Below are positions 55,386 through 62,973 of a stretch of 64,000 bases of DNA, piece by piece; positions within the stretch are counted from its first letter, which is position 1, and every line of letters begins with the position of its first letter. The stretch covers positions 124,001 through 188,000 of the forward strand of contig CAVZAT010000004.1 of assembly GCA_963773335.1 (NCBI GenBank). The letters are read 5' to 3'. The position numbers were made by a program, and so were the translations under genes. A model generated the notes under the pieces. It was given only the letters and a program-made list of their open reading frames with translations, had not been told where the DNA came from and did not search any database. Origin of the DNA: UBA4742 sp963773335 (GTDB taxonomy: Bacteria > Actinomycetota > Acidimicrobiia > Acidimicrobiales > Acidimicrobilacustridaceae).

Positions 55386-56786
55386 ATGACCCTGCACCGC
55401 CGTGAATCCGTCCGAGAGCAGCTCGAGGACAGCGTCTTCGCTTCCCATGATCTGGCCAAGGCTGCGCCCAAGTACCGCTTCCCCAACGAGGAGTGGCTGC
55501 CGGTCGAGGCCTTCCAGGTCGTCTCCGACCAGATCATGCTCGACGGCAACTCCCGCCAGAACCTGGCCACCTTCTGTCAGACCTGGGAGGAGCCCGAGGT
55601 GCACCGCCTCATGGACCTGTCCCTGGACAAGAACATGATCGACAAGGACGAGTACCCTCAGACCGCCGAGGTCGAGCGGCGCTGCGTGCACATGCTCGCC
55701 GATCTGTGGAACGCCCCCGAATCGGTCGACACGGTGGGATGCTCGACGATCGGGTCGTCCGAGGCCTGCATGCTGGGTGGCATGGCCGCCAAGTGGCGCT
55801 GGCGCGAGAGGCGCAGGGCCGAGGGCAAGCCCACCGACTCGCCCAACATGGTGTGTGGCCCGGTCCAGGTGGTGTGGCACAAGTTCGCCAAGTACTGGGA
55901 CATCGAGATGCGTGAGGTGCCCATGCGGCCGGGCCACTACGCCATGGACGCGGCTGACATGCTCGAGCGGGTGGACGAGAACACCATCATGGTGGTGCCC
56001 ACCTTCGGCGTGACCTACACCGGTTCCTACGAGTTCGTGAAGCCGTTGGCCGACGCCCTCGACGAACTGGAGGCCACGACCGGGCTGTCGGTCGATATCC
56101 ACGTGGACGGGGCCAGCGGGGCCTTCTTGGCCCCGTTCTGCGCCCCCGACATCGAGTGGGACTTCCGCCTGCCGAGGGTCAAGTCCATCAGCACGTCGGG
56201 CCACAAGTTCGGCCTGGCCCCACTCGGGGTGGGCTGGGTGATCTGGCGGGACTCCGGCGAGCTCCCCGACGACTTGGTGTTCCACGTGAGCTACCTGGGG
56301 GGCGACATGCCCGTCTTCCAGATCAACTTCTCCCGGCCGGCCGGCCAGATCGTGGCCCAGTACTACGACTTCCTGCGCCTGGGGAAGGAGGGCTACCGCC
56401 GCATCCACCAGGCGTCCTATGACACCGGACAGGTCCTGGCCGCCGAGATCGTCAAGCTGGGCCCATTCGAGTTGATCTGCAACAGCGATCCGCTCCTGGG
56501 CATCCCGTCGGTGGCGTGGCGCATCCGCGAGGGCGAGGATCCGGGCTACACGCTCTACGACCTGGCCGACCGGCTGCGGACCCAGGGCTGGCAGGTGCCG
56601 GCCTATCCCCTGACCGGCGAGGTGGCCGACATCGCCGTGCAGCGGATCCTGGTGCGCCAGGACGTGAGCCGTGATCTGGCCACCAACCTCCTGAACGACT
56701 TCAAGGAGGCGGTGGCGCATTTCGACAAGCACCCGGTGACCGTGTCCATGACCTCCGAAGAGGCCTCCGGCTTCAGCCACCTCTAG
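55386..56786 (+). CDS. gadB: Glutamate decarboxylase
   Basis: 466 residues from ATG 55386 with GAGGGAGAGG in front. PLP enzyme converting glutamate to GABA with uptake of a proton. Features: PKYRFPNEEWLPVEAFQVVS, DGNSRQNLATFCQTWEEPEV, GCSTIGSSEACMLGGMAAKW, VDIHVDGASGAFLAPFCAPD, and the Schiff-base Lys274 in SISTSGHKFGLAPLGVGW. The short N-terminus differs from E. coli GadB, whose longer N-terminal helix controls membrane binding. Followed after 21 bp by a ClC gene, in the same direction, instead of the usual GadC antiporter. Confidence 0.95.
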   Translation: MTLHRRESVREQLEDSVFASHDLAKAAPKYRFPNEEWLPVEAFQVVSDQIMLDGNSRQNLATFCQTWEEPEVHRLMDLSLDKNMIDKDEYPQTAEVERRCVHMLADLWNAPESVDTVGCSTIGSSEACMLGGMAAKWRWRERRRAEGKPTDSPNMVCGPVQVVWHKFAKYWDIEMREVPMRPGHYAMDAADMLERVDENTIMVVPTFGVTYTGSYEFVKPLADALDELEATTGLSVDIHVDGASGAFLAPFCAPDIEWDFRLPRVKSISTSGHKFGLAPLGVGWVIWRDSGELPDDLVFHVSYLGGDMPVFQINFSRPAGQIVAQYYDFLRLGKEGYRRIHQASYDTGQVLAAEIVKLGPFELICNSDPLLGIPSVAWRIREGEDPGYTLYDLADRLRTQGWQVPAYPLTGEVADIAVQRILVRQDVSRDLATNLLNDFKEAVAHFDKHPVTVSMTSEEASGFSHL

Positions 56787-56807
56787 GCCAGCACCGACGA
56801 CCGACTG

Positions 56808-58163
56808 ATGACCGAGCCCGAAGCCAGTCCTCCCGCGCCCGCCGGGTTCGATCCGGGCTCCCTGCTGCGGTCGCGCCAGTACCTGGCCATGCTGGTGCTC
56901 GCCGCCCTGCTCGGCATCCCCGCCTCGGCGGTGGCCTATGGATTCCTCAAGCTGGTGGACGTGACCCAGACCTGGGTGTTCTCCACCCTGCCCGGCGACC
57001 TCGGTCTGCACCCGGTGCCCGCCTGGTGGCCCCTACCGCCGGTGGTGCTGGCCGGTGTGGTGGTCGCCTTCACCATCAAGTTCCTGCCCGGCCGCGGTGG
57101 CCACGAGCCCGCGGATGGCTTCCAGACCGGTGGGACGCCGGAGCCGATCGACATCCTCAGCGTCTCCCTGGCCGCCATGGCCACGCTGGCTCTGGGCATC
57201 GTGCTCGGTCCGGAAGCGCCGCTGATCCTCATCGGCGGCGCGCTGGGCGTGCTGGCGGTGCGGCTGGCTTCTCGAGACGCCCCGCCGATGGCCGCCACCG
57301 TCATGGCCGCGGCCGGAAGCTTCGCGGCCATCAGCACGCTGCTGGGGTCACCGTTGCTCGGCGCCTTCCTGCTGCTCGAAGCCGCCGGTCTGGCGGGACC
57401 GACCCTGGAGCTGGTCCTGGTCCCCGGTCTGCTGGCCGCCGGGGTGGGCAGCCTGATCATGATCGGCCTGGACTCGTGGAGCGGGTGGGGCACCCTGTCG
57501 CTGGCACTGCCCGCCCTGCCCCCCTTCTCCCACCCCAACGGGGTGATGTTCCTTTACGCCCTGGCCTTCGGGGTGGCGTCGGCCTTCATCGGCTGGCCCA
57601 TTCGAGTGGGTGCCCGCCTCCTGCGCGACGTGGTCAAGCCGCGGATGCTGGTGCTGACCCCGGTGGTCGGGTTGGGCGTAGGCCTGGTAGCGATCCTGTT
57701 CACCCAACTGACCGGCCATGCGAACACCTACGTGCTCTTCTCCGGTCAGAATCAGCTGGGTCCGCTCATCAACCAGGCCGCGGGCTGGACGGTCGCGGCC
57801 GTCGTGGTGCTGGTCGCCTGCAAGGCGGTGGCCTACGCCCTCTCGCTGAGCAGCTTCCGGGGTGGGCCCATCTTCCCCGCCATGTTCCTGGGTGGCGCCA
57901 TCGGCGTCGCCTGCTCCCACCTGCCCGGCCTCCCGCTGGTGCCGGCCATCGCCATGGGCATCGGGGTGATGGCCGTGGTCATGCTGGGCTTGCCGATCAC
58001 CTCGGTGTTGCTGGCCACGCTCCTGCTGGGGACGGACGGCCTGACCACCATGCCCCTGGTCATCGTGGGCGTGGCCGTGGCGTATGTGACCTCGGCGCGG
58101 CTACAACCCGCCATCGACCGGATCACCGGCCCGGTGGGGCCGCCGGAGCCCGCGACCAGCTAG
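56808..58163 (+). CDS. ClC-family chloride transporter
   Basis: 451 residues, about 11 hydrophobic segments. ClC signature positions: LGIVLGPEAPLILIGGALGV (GxEGP-like; the Ala before Pro is unusual), AAGSFAAISTLLGSPLLGAF, and FRGGPIFPAMFLGGAIGVAC (GxFxP). The first selectivity motif GSGIP is not evident. Whether it is a channel or a Cl-/H+ antiporter is not decided by what I can see. The place behind gadB suggests charge balance during acid stress, as E. coli ClcA does. Confidence 0.88.
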   Translation: MTEPEASPPAPAGFDPGSLLRSRQYLAMLVLAALLGIPASAVAYGFLKLVDVTQTWVFSTLPGDLGLHPVPAWWPLPPVVLAGVVVAFTIKFLPGRGGHEPADGFQTGGTPEPIDILSVSLAAMATLALGIVLGPEAPLILIGGALGVLAVRLASRDAPPMAATVMAAAGSFAAISTLLGSPLLGAFLLLEAAGLAGPTLELVLVPGLLAAGVGSLIMIGLDSWSGWGTLSLALPALPPFSHPNGVMFLYALAFGVASAFIGWPIRVGARLLRDVVKPRMLVLTPVVGLGVGLVAILFTQLTGHANTYVLFSGQNQLGPLINQAAGWTVAAVVVLVACKAVAYALSLSSFRGGPIFPAMFLGGAIGVACSHLPGLPLVPAIAMGIGVMAVVMLGLPITSVLLATLLLGTDGLTTMPLVIVGVAVAYVTSARLQPAIDRITGPVGPPEPATS

Positions 58164-58813
58164 GCCTTGTGGGTGGCGATGAGGTAGATGCCCTTGGCCG
58201 CCAGGACCAGTCCGATGCTGCCCGACAGGATGACGATGCCGCGGTCGCGGTTGCGATCCACCCAGTCCTGCAATCGGGCCAACCGCTCTCGGGCCGCGTC
58301 GGGCGAGATGAGATAGTAGGTCTGCATGGTGGCCATGCTGGAGGTGGCCAGCAGGCAGAAGAGCACCAGCACCACGATGGTGGCGGTCGTGTGCAGGTCC
58401 GCCTCGATGACCACGGTGGCCCCGGCAGCCACCAGCCCCCAGGGCTGCAGGAGGAAGCCCAGCGAGGCCGCGCCCAGCGCGGACATGCGATCGACCCGGG
58501 CCATCCAGGCGGGCTGCTTGTGCGGGCGGTCGGTCGAGCGCGTGGACACTCGCCAGGCCACCGCCAGCAGGGCCAGGCCCACCGCCACGTTGGCGATGGC
58601 GCTCCACAGTGCCGGGGCGCTGTTGCGTGACGGTGGCTCGCCCCCGGTGATCAGCAGCGTGCCGGCCACGATGGCGGCCAGCGACGCGACCCAGGCGGCG
58701 ATGAAGGCGAACCCGTTGCGGCGGGCGTGGTCGCTGCCCAGCACCAGGATGAAGCCCACCACCGGGATGGGCTCGACCGTGATGGCGATGCCCAGGATCA
58801 GGAGCTCACCCAC
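58160..58813 (-). CDS. GAP family (sulfolipid-addressing-like) membrane protein
   Basis: 217 residues from GTG 58813. Six hydrophobic segments: VGELLILGIAITVEPIPVVG, GFAFIAAWVASLAAIVAGTL, LWSAIANVAVGLALLAVAW, LGAASLGFLLQPWGLVAAGA, IVVLVLFCLLATSSMATMQT, and IVILSGSIGLVLAAKGIYLI. This is the pattern of mycobacterial GAP/Sap proteins involved in export of surface lipids, related to LysE-type exporters. It overlaps the upstream SulP stop by eight bases, so the two are coupled. Confidence 0.8.
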   Translation of the reverse strand: MGELLILGIAITVEPIPVVGFILVLGSDHARRNGFAFIAAWVASLAAIVAGTLLITGGEPPSRNSAPALWSAIANVAVGLALLAVAWRVSTRSTDRPHKQPAWMARVDRMSALGAASLGFLLQPWGLVAAGATVVIEADLHTTATIVVLVLFCLLATSSMATMQTYYLISPDAARERLARLQDWVDRNRDRGIVILSGSIGLVLAAKGIYLIATHKA

Positions 58814-60545
58814 CGGCGGTGGCCTGATTGAACGCCTCGGCCAGGTCGGGCAGGGACGCGTAGAGGGCGTCGGCGCCGACCTTGTCGAGGATGCCGTAGT
58901 GGTCCAACTCGGTTCGCACGTCGTCCATGACCTCGGCGAAGACCAGGCGGATGTGGCGCTCATCCAGCTCGGACACCAGCTGCAGCAGGACCTGGGCCCC
59001 GGTGTAGTCGATGTCGGGCAGGGCGGCGGCATCGATGCACAGCCAGCGCACCGGCTCGTCGGTCTCGTGCAGGAACCCGTTGATGTCGGAGAGGAAGTGG
59101 TTGGCGTTCGCGTAGTACAGGTCGGCGGCGAAGCGGTAGACGACCAGTCCCGGTTCGCTGCGCCCGCCGGGCTGGGCCGGCACCGGGTGCCAGACACCGG
59201 GATGTCCCGCGAGGGGCTCGAGCACGGCGGTGTGGGGCCGGTAGGAGTGGCGGAGGTGGGCGATGATCGACGCCACGATGGCCACGATGATGCCCTGTTC
59301 CACCCCCACGAACACCACGGTGAGCGCGGTCAGCGTGGCCACCACGAACTCGTCGTGTCGCAGCCGCAGCACCTTGGCCATGCCGACCAGGTCGACCAGC
59401 TCGACGCCGATGATGAACACGACCGAGGCCAGCACGGCCTTGGGCATGTACTGGATGGGCTTGGTCAGGTACACCAGCACGATGGCCACGATGACGCCGG
59501 TGGTGAGCTGCGCCAGTTGGCTCTTGCCTCCGGCGCTGTCCACCATCTGGGTCTTGGTCGGACTGCCGTTCACCACGAAGGTGCCCGAGAGTCCGGCGGC
59601 CAGGCCGGCTGCACTCAGACCGACCAGGTCGACGTCCTCGTCGAACTCGTCGTTGTACTTGGCCGCATAGGCCCGGGACGTGGCCGCGCTCTGGGCCAGG
59701 ATCAGCACGAAGATGGACACGGCCGTGCCCATCAACTCGGGGATGTCGGACCACTTGACCGCGGGGAGCCCGATCGTGGGCAGGCCGCCGGGGACCGGGC
59801 CCAGGGTGGCCACCCCGTGGGCCACCAGGTTCCAGTGCCAGCTGATGATGATGGACCCGATCACCGCGATGAGCGCCCCAGGGATCTTCCGGGTCACGAA
59901 CTTGGTGCCCAGGATGACCACGATCACCCCGGCGGTGACGGCCACGGTGGTCCAGCTGATGTCGCCCAGGTTCTGGAACGTGCTGACCAGCTTGGCCAAC
60001 GTGTTGTCGAAGTGGCGCGTGCCCACGGTGACGCCGCTGCCATCGGGGATGCCCAACATCCCGCCTACCTGGCCGCAGGCCACCTGGATGCCCACACCGG
60101 TGAGGAATCCGATGAGCACGGTGCGGGACAGGAAGTCGGCCAGGAAGCCCAGCCCAACCAGCCGGGCCAGGATGAGCAGGGCGGCAGCCATGAGGGCCAG
60201 CAGCCCGGCCAGCGCCACGTACTGGTTGGTTCCCGCGGCCGCCAGCCCGGCCAGCCCGGCCGCCATCACCGCGGCCGTGGCCGAGTCCGCCCCCACCACC
60301 AGGTGGCGCGACGAGCCCAGCAGGGCGAAGGCCAGCACCGGCAGCAGGATGGTGTACAAGCCGGTGATCACCGGCATCCCGGCGATCGCGGTGTAGCCCA
60401 TGACCTCGGGGATGGCCAGGGCGGCCAGGGTGACGCCCGCCAGGATCTCCACCGGGATGCGGGCCCGATCGATGGGGAGCACACCCTGGAGAACCGGCAC
60501 GCGTCGCCGAGCCCGACCCTGGTTCGAGTCGGCCGGATCGGTCAC
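58806..60545 (-). CDS. SulP-family anion transporter with STAS domain
   Basis: 579 residues. About 12-14 helices; SulP signature ALAIPEVMGYTAIAGMPVIT, LLGSSRHLVVGADSATAAVM and LSGTFVVNGSPTKTQMVDSA. C-terminal STAS domain from about 445 (GLVVYRFAADLYYANANHFL, WLCIDAAALPDIDYTGAQVL). GTG start with GGGAGGGGA. It could carry sulfate, bicarbonate or a carboxylate; no cysteine-biosynthesis or carbonic anhydrase gene is adjacent to decide. Confidence 0.93.
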   Translation of the reverse strand: MTDPADSNQGRARRRVPVLQGVLPIDRARIPVEILAGVTLAALAIPEVMGYTAIAGMPVITGLYTILLPVLAFALLGSSRHLVVGADSATAAVMAAGLAGLAAAGTNQYVALAGLLALMAAALLILARLVGLGFLADFLSRTVLIGFLTGVGIQVACGQVGGMLGIPDGSGVTVGTRHFDNTLAKLVSTFQNLGDISWTTVAVTAGVIVVILGTKFVTRKIPGALIAVIGSIIISWHWNLVAHGVATLGPVPGGLPTIGLPAVKWSDIPELMGTAVSIFVLILAQSAATSRAYAAKYNDEFDEDVDLVGLSAAGLAAGLSGTFVVNGSPTKTQMVDSAGGKSQLAQLTTGVIVAIVLVYLTKPIQYMPKAVLASVVFIIGVELVDLVGMAKVLRLRHDEFVVATLTALTVVFVGVEQGIIVAIVASIIAHLRHSYRPHTAVLEPLAGHPGVWHPVPAQPGGRSEPGLVVYRFAADLYYANANHFLSDINGFLHETDEPVRWLCIDAAALPDIDYTGAQVLLQLVSELDERHIRLVFAEVMDDVRTELDHYGILDKVGADALYASLPDLAEAFNQATAGG

Positions 60546-60630
60546 GGGTCCCCTCCCTCTGTGATGCCACGTCCTGTGGATCTCCGCACGCTAGCCACCC
60601 AGCGGCGTCGGCGAGCGACCTCCCAGCCCC

Positions 60631-60636
60631 TACCAT
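60631..60636 (+). promoter_or_regulatory. -10 box of the membrane-protein gene at 60.6 kb
   Basis: TACCAT, seven bases before ATG 60644; leaderless layout. Confidence 0.5.
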
Positions 60637-60643
60637 CTGCCCG

Positions 60644-61567
60644 ATGCCTGCCGCCCAGCCCTCGACGCCACCCGTCGGCCGCTCCGGCACGCGCCGGGCC
60701 TCCTGGTGGCAGGCGATGGGACGGGTGGCCTCGGCCGTGCGCGAGGCCGACGAGCAGGAGATCGAGGCGGCGGTGGCCCAGCTGGGCCAGTCACGGCGCT
60801 GGCTGGCCCCGCTCAGCTACATCGCCGGTGGGTTCGGGTTGCTCTTCGACGGGGTCAAGCTGATCTTCCTGAACTGGCGGCTGACCGTCATCGAGATCCT
60901 TCCAGCCGTGTGGATCTGGGTCACCTTCTGGGACCTAAAGGCCCACGCTCTCAAGGGCCGCAGCTTCGACATCGTCCGGGGTCCCTTCGCACTGGTGGTG
61001 GCGCTCGTGGTGGTGGCCATCACCGTCGGGGCCTACTGGTGCAACGCGGTGTTCGCCTTCGCCGTGTCGGGTCCTCGCCCCCCACGCATCCGCCCCGCGG
61101 TGTCCAGCACCCGCGAGCACTGGCGCTTGATCGTCGGCTGGGGGGTGGCAGTGGGCCTCGGCCACGCGGTGGCCACCATCTTCGTGGCCCGGGCCGGCAC
61201 GACCTGGTTCACGCTGGCGCTGGGCCTGGTGCTGGTGGTCATGATGACCTCGTTCGTGTCGGTCCCGGCCCAGATCATCGGCGCCGAGCAGGTCAAGCTC
61301 CCCCTCAAGGACAAGCTCAGCGCCGGGGCGGCCAGCGGGGCGCTGAGCGCGGTGCTGACCAGCCCGGGCTTCCTGTTCAACCGCCTGGGCCTGCTCCTGG
61401 CAGGTACCAAGGTGCTGCAGATCCCCGGGATCATCTTGTTCTCGATCGGGGTGGCGCTGCAGGCCGCCGCCACCTCCGGCGCCAAGGCCGTCAAGTTGGG
61501 CACCCGCTTCGCCAAGGGAAACGATGCCGTCGTGGTCCGCGCCGGGCCGGCACCAGAGGACCGGTGA
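60644..61567 (+). CDS. Hypothetical multi-pass membrane protein
   Basis: 307 residues, not recognised. The N-terminal 70 residues are soluble and helical (VREADEQEIEAAVAQLGQSR). Then about six hydrophobic segments: GGFGLLFDGVKLIFLNWRLT, VIEILPAVWIWVTFW, FALVVALVVVAITVGAYW, LIVGWGVAVGLGHAVATIFV, LALGLVLVVMMTSFVSVPAQ and ILFSIGVALQAAATSGA. Divergent from SulP. Confidence 0.65.
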   Translation: MPAAQPSTPPVGRSGTRRASWWQAMGRVASAVREADEQEIEAAVAQLGQSRRWLAPLSYIAGGFGLLFDGVKLIFLNWRLTVIEILPAVWIWVTFWDLKAHALKGRSFDIVRGPFALVVALVVVAITVGAYWCNAVFAFAVSGPRPPRIRPAVSSTREHWRLIVGWGVAVGLGHAVATIFVARAGTTWFTLALGLVLVVMMTSFVSVPAQIIGAEQVKLPLKDKLSAGAASGALSAVLTSPGFLFNRLGLLLAGTKVLQIPGIILFSIGVALQAAATSGAKAVKLGTRFAKGNDAVVVRAGPAPEDR

Positions 61568-61583
61568 AGCGGGCCTGCTGATA

Positions 61584-62525
61584 TCAGCGCGCCACCCGGA
61601 ACCCCATGTTTCCCGTCGAGCTGTCCGGAGTGCTCGAGCTGCGGGCCGCCACCCGGTAGCGGTTGCAGTACGACGCGTGGCACAGGTACGAGCCGCCTCG
61701 GATCACCCGGCTCTGCCCCGTGGCCGGACCCCGGGGATCGGTGACCGGCGCAGTCGACGCCCCCACCGCGAACCAGTCCGCGCACCATTCCCACACGTTG
61801 CCGGCCACGTTGTGGAGGCCGAACCCGTTGGGATCGAAGCTCCCCACCGGCGCCGTGCCCAGATAGCCGTCATCGAGCGTGTTGTGGTTCGGGAACTCGC
61901 CCTGCCAGATGTTGCAGCGGTGGATGCCGCCGGGGGTCAATTCGTCTCCCCAGGGGAAGCGGGCCTGGTCCAGGCCGCCCCGCGCCGCCCCCTCCCACTC
62001 AGCCTCGGTCGGCAGGCGCACCCCGGCCCATTGGCAGTAGGCCTGGGCGTCGAGCCACGACACGTGCACCACGGGGTGGTCGGCCCGGCCCGACACGTCG
62101 GACTGGGGGCCTTCCGGGTGAGCCCAATCGGCGCCGAACACCTGGCGCCACCACGGTGCCTGCGCCGCGGCCCGCGTGTCCGCGAAGTCATCCGGCAGCA
62201 AACCCCCGAACACGAAGGACCAGCCGAAGGCTTCGGCTGAGGTGACCCAACCCGTGTCAGCCACGAACTGCCCGAACTGCGTCACCGTGACCGCGTGGGC
62301 TGCGATCTCGTAGGCCGAAAGCGTCACCGTTCGCACCGGCCCCTCGCCGTCCTCGGGGAAGCCGTCGTCATCCGCGGTGCCCATGCGGAACACCATCTCG
62401 GCCAGCGCGATCAGGTCGTGAGCCCGTGCCCCGCCGGTCGGTGCGCCGGCGACGGGCAACGGGGGTGACGGGCTCGGGGCCGTTGATCGGCTGGGTGCGC
62501 AGCAGGCGTCGCCGTCGGTGGTCAT
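61584..62525 (-). CDS. Formylglycine-generating enzyme homologue (SUMF1 family)
   Basis: 313 residues from ATG 62525 after a strong AGGAGGAAC. FGE oxidises a Cys in sulfatases to formylglycine. The fold is complete: MVFRMGTADDDGFPEDGEGP, AHAVTVTQFGQFVADTG, DHPVVHVSWLDAQAYCQWAG, VRLPTEAEWEGAARGG, GNVWEWCADWF and the end NMGFRVAR. The copper-binding active-site cysteines fit CHASYCNRYRVAARSSSTPD. So a true FGE rather than EgtB or a kinase-linked SUMF1 domain is likely. No sulfatase is in the window. Confidence 0.92.
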   Translation of the reverse strand: MTTDGDACCAPSRSTAPSPSPPLPVAGAPTGGARAHDLIALAEMVFRMGTADDDGFPEDGEGPVRTVTLSAYEIAAHAVTVTQFGQFVADTGWVTSAEAFGWSFVFGGLLPDDFADTRAAAQAPWWRQVFGADWAHPEGPQSDVSGRADHPVVHVSWLDAQAYCQWAGVRLPTEAEWEGAARGGLDQARFPWGDELTPGGIHRCNIWQGEFPNHNTLDDGYLGTAPVGSFDPNGFGLHNVAGNVWEWCADWFAVGASTAPVTDPRGPATGQSRVIRGGSYLCHASYCNRYRVAARSSSTPDSSTGNMGFRVAR

Positions 62526-62559
62526 GTTCCTCCTGGTTCGAAGAGGTGGCTCAGATCGC

Positions 62560-62707
62560 TCAGGGCGTAGACGCCGCCTCCGGCCGGCCCCGGACGAGGT
62601 CGGCCGCCAGGCCGGTCCATCCCGTCTGGTGCGACGCGCCCAAGCCGACGCCCTCGTCGCCGTGGAAGTACTCCCTGAACCACAGGTGGTCCTTCCGGCC
62701 CCGGTCA
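62560..62707 (-). pseudogene. C-terminal remnant of a GH63/MGH1-type glucosidase
   Basis: The frame ending at 62560 reads DHLWFREYFHGDEGVGLGA, SHQTGWTGLAADLVRG. EYFHGD-GxGLGASHQTGWT is the conserved end of GH63-related bacterial glucosidases (about 800-900 residues). Upstream the frame runs into the last codons of the small Cys-rich protein gene at 62705 and the similarity ends. So only about 45 C-terminal residues remain, without a start. It is the scar of a deletion or a wrong join; it lies 34 bases before the FGE start. Confidence 0.6.
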
Positions 62708-62950
62708 ATCTTCGGGGACGGCTTCCCACCACTGGCACCACCACTCGGCGCCGACCAGGATGCGCAGCTTCTGGTGCCAGCAGTAGGAGATCTCGGCGGT
62801 GGGCTCGAGGTAGTACAGGCAGTTCTCGCACTTCTCATCGCCGGAGGGATGCCCTTTGAGCACCGCGTTCTGCGACAGGTGACGCAGCTCGATCGACAGC
62901 TTCTCGTCGATCTCCTTGGGCTCGGGTGGTGGGATCACGTAGTCGGACAT
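62705..62950 (-). CDS. Small Cys-rich protein resembling a HiPIP
   Basis: 81 residues. The N-terminus is soluble (PPPEPKEIDEKLSIELRHLS, QNAVLKGHPSGD). Then four cysteines spaced CxxC, 12 residues, C, 14 residues, C, ending EWWCQWWEA. The last part fits the high-potential iron-sulfur protein pattern (C-x8-V-x3-x-W-C-x2-W) except for Trp in place of the Gly. There is no Tat signal, unlike normal HiPIPs. It sits directly upstream of the GH63 remnant and downstream of cydB (23 bp). TAGCTT lies seven bases before the start. Confidence 0.65.
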   Translation of the reverse strand: MSDYVIPPPEPKEIDEKLSIELRHLSQNAVLKGHPSGDEKCENCLYYLEPTAEISYCWHQKLRILVGAEWWCQWWEAVPED

Positions 62951-62957
62951 GCCCGGA

Positions 62958-62963
62958 AAGCTA
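62958..62963 (-). promoter_or_regulatory. -10 box of the small Cys-rich protein gene
   Basis: Minus strand TAGCTT, then seven bases, then ATG 62950; leaderless layout. Confidence 0.5.
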
Positions 62964-62973
62964 CCAACACCTC

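Noticed and set aside
58326..60863. A plus-strand open frame of 845 codons opposite SulP and GAP
   Set aside because: Antisense to a well-conserved SulP transporter; the product is His/Asp/Gln-rich without any motif.
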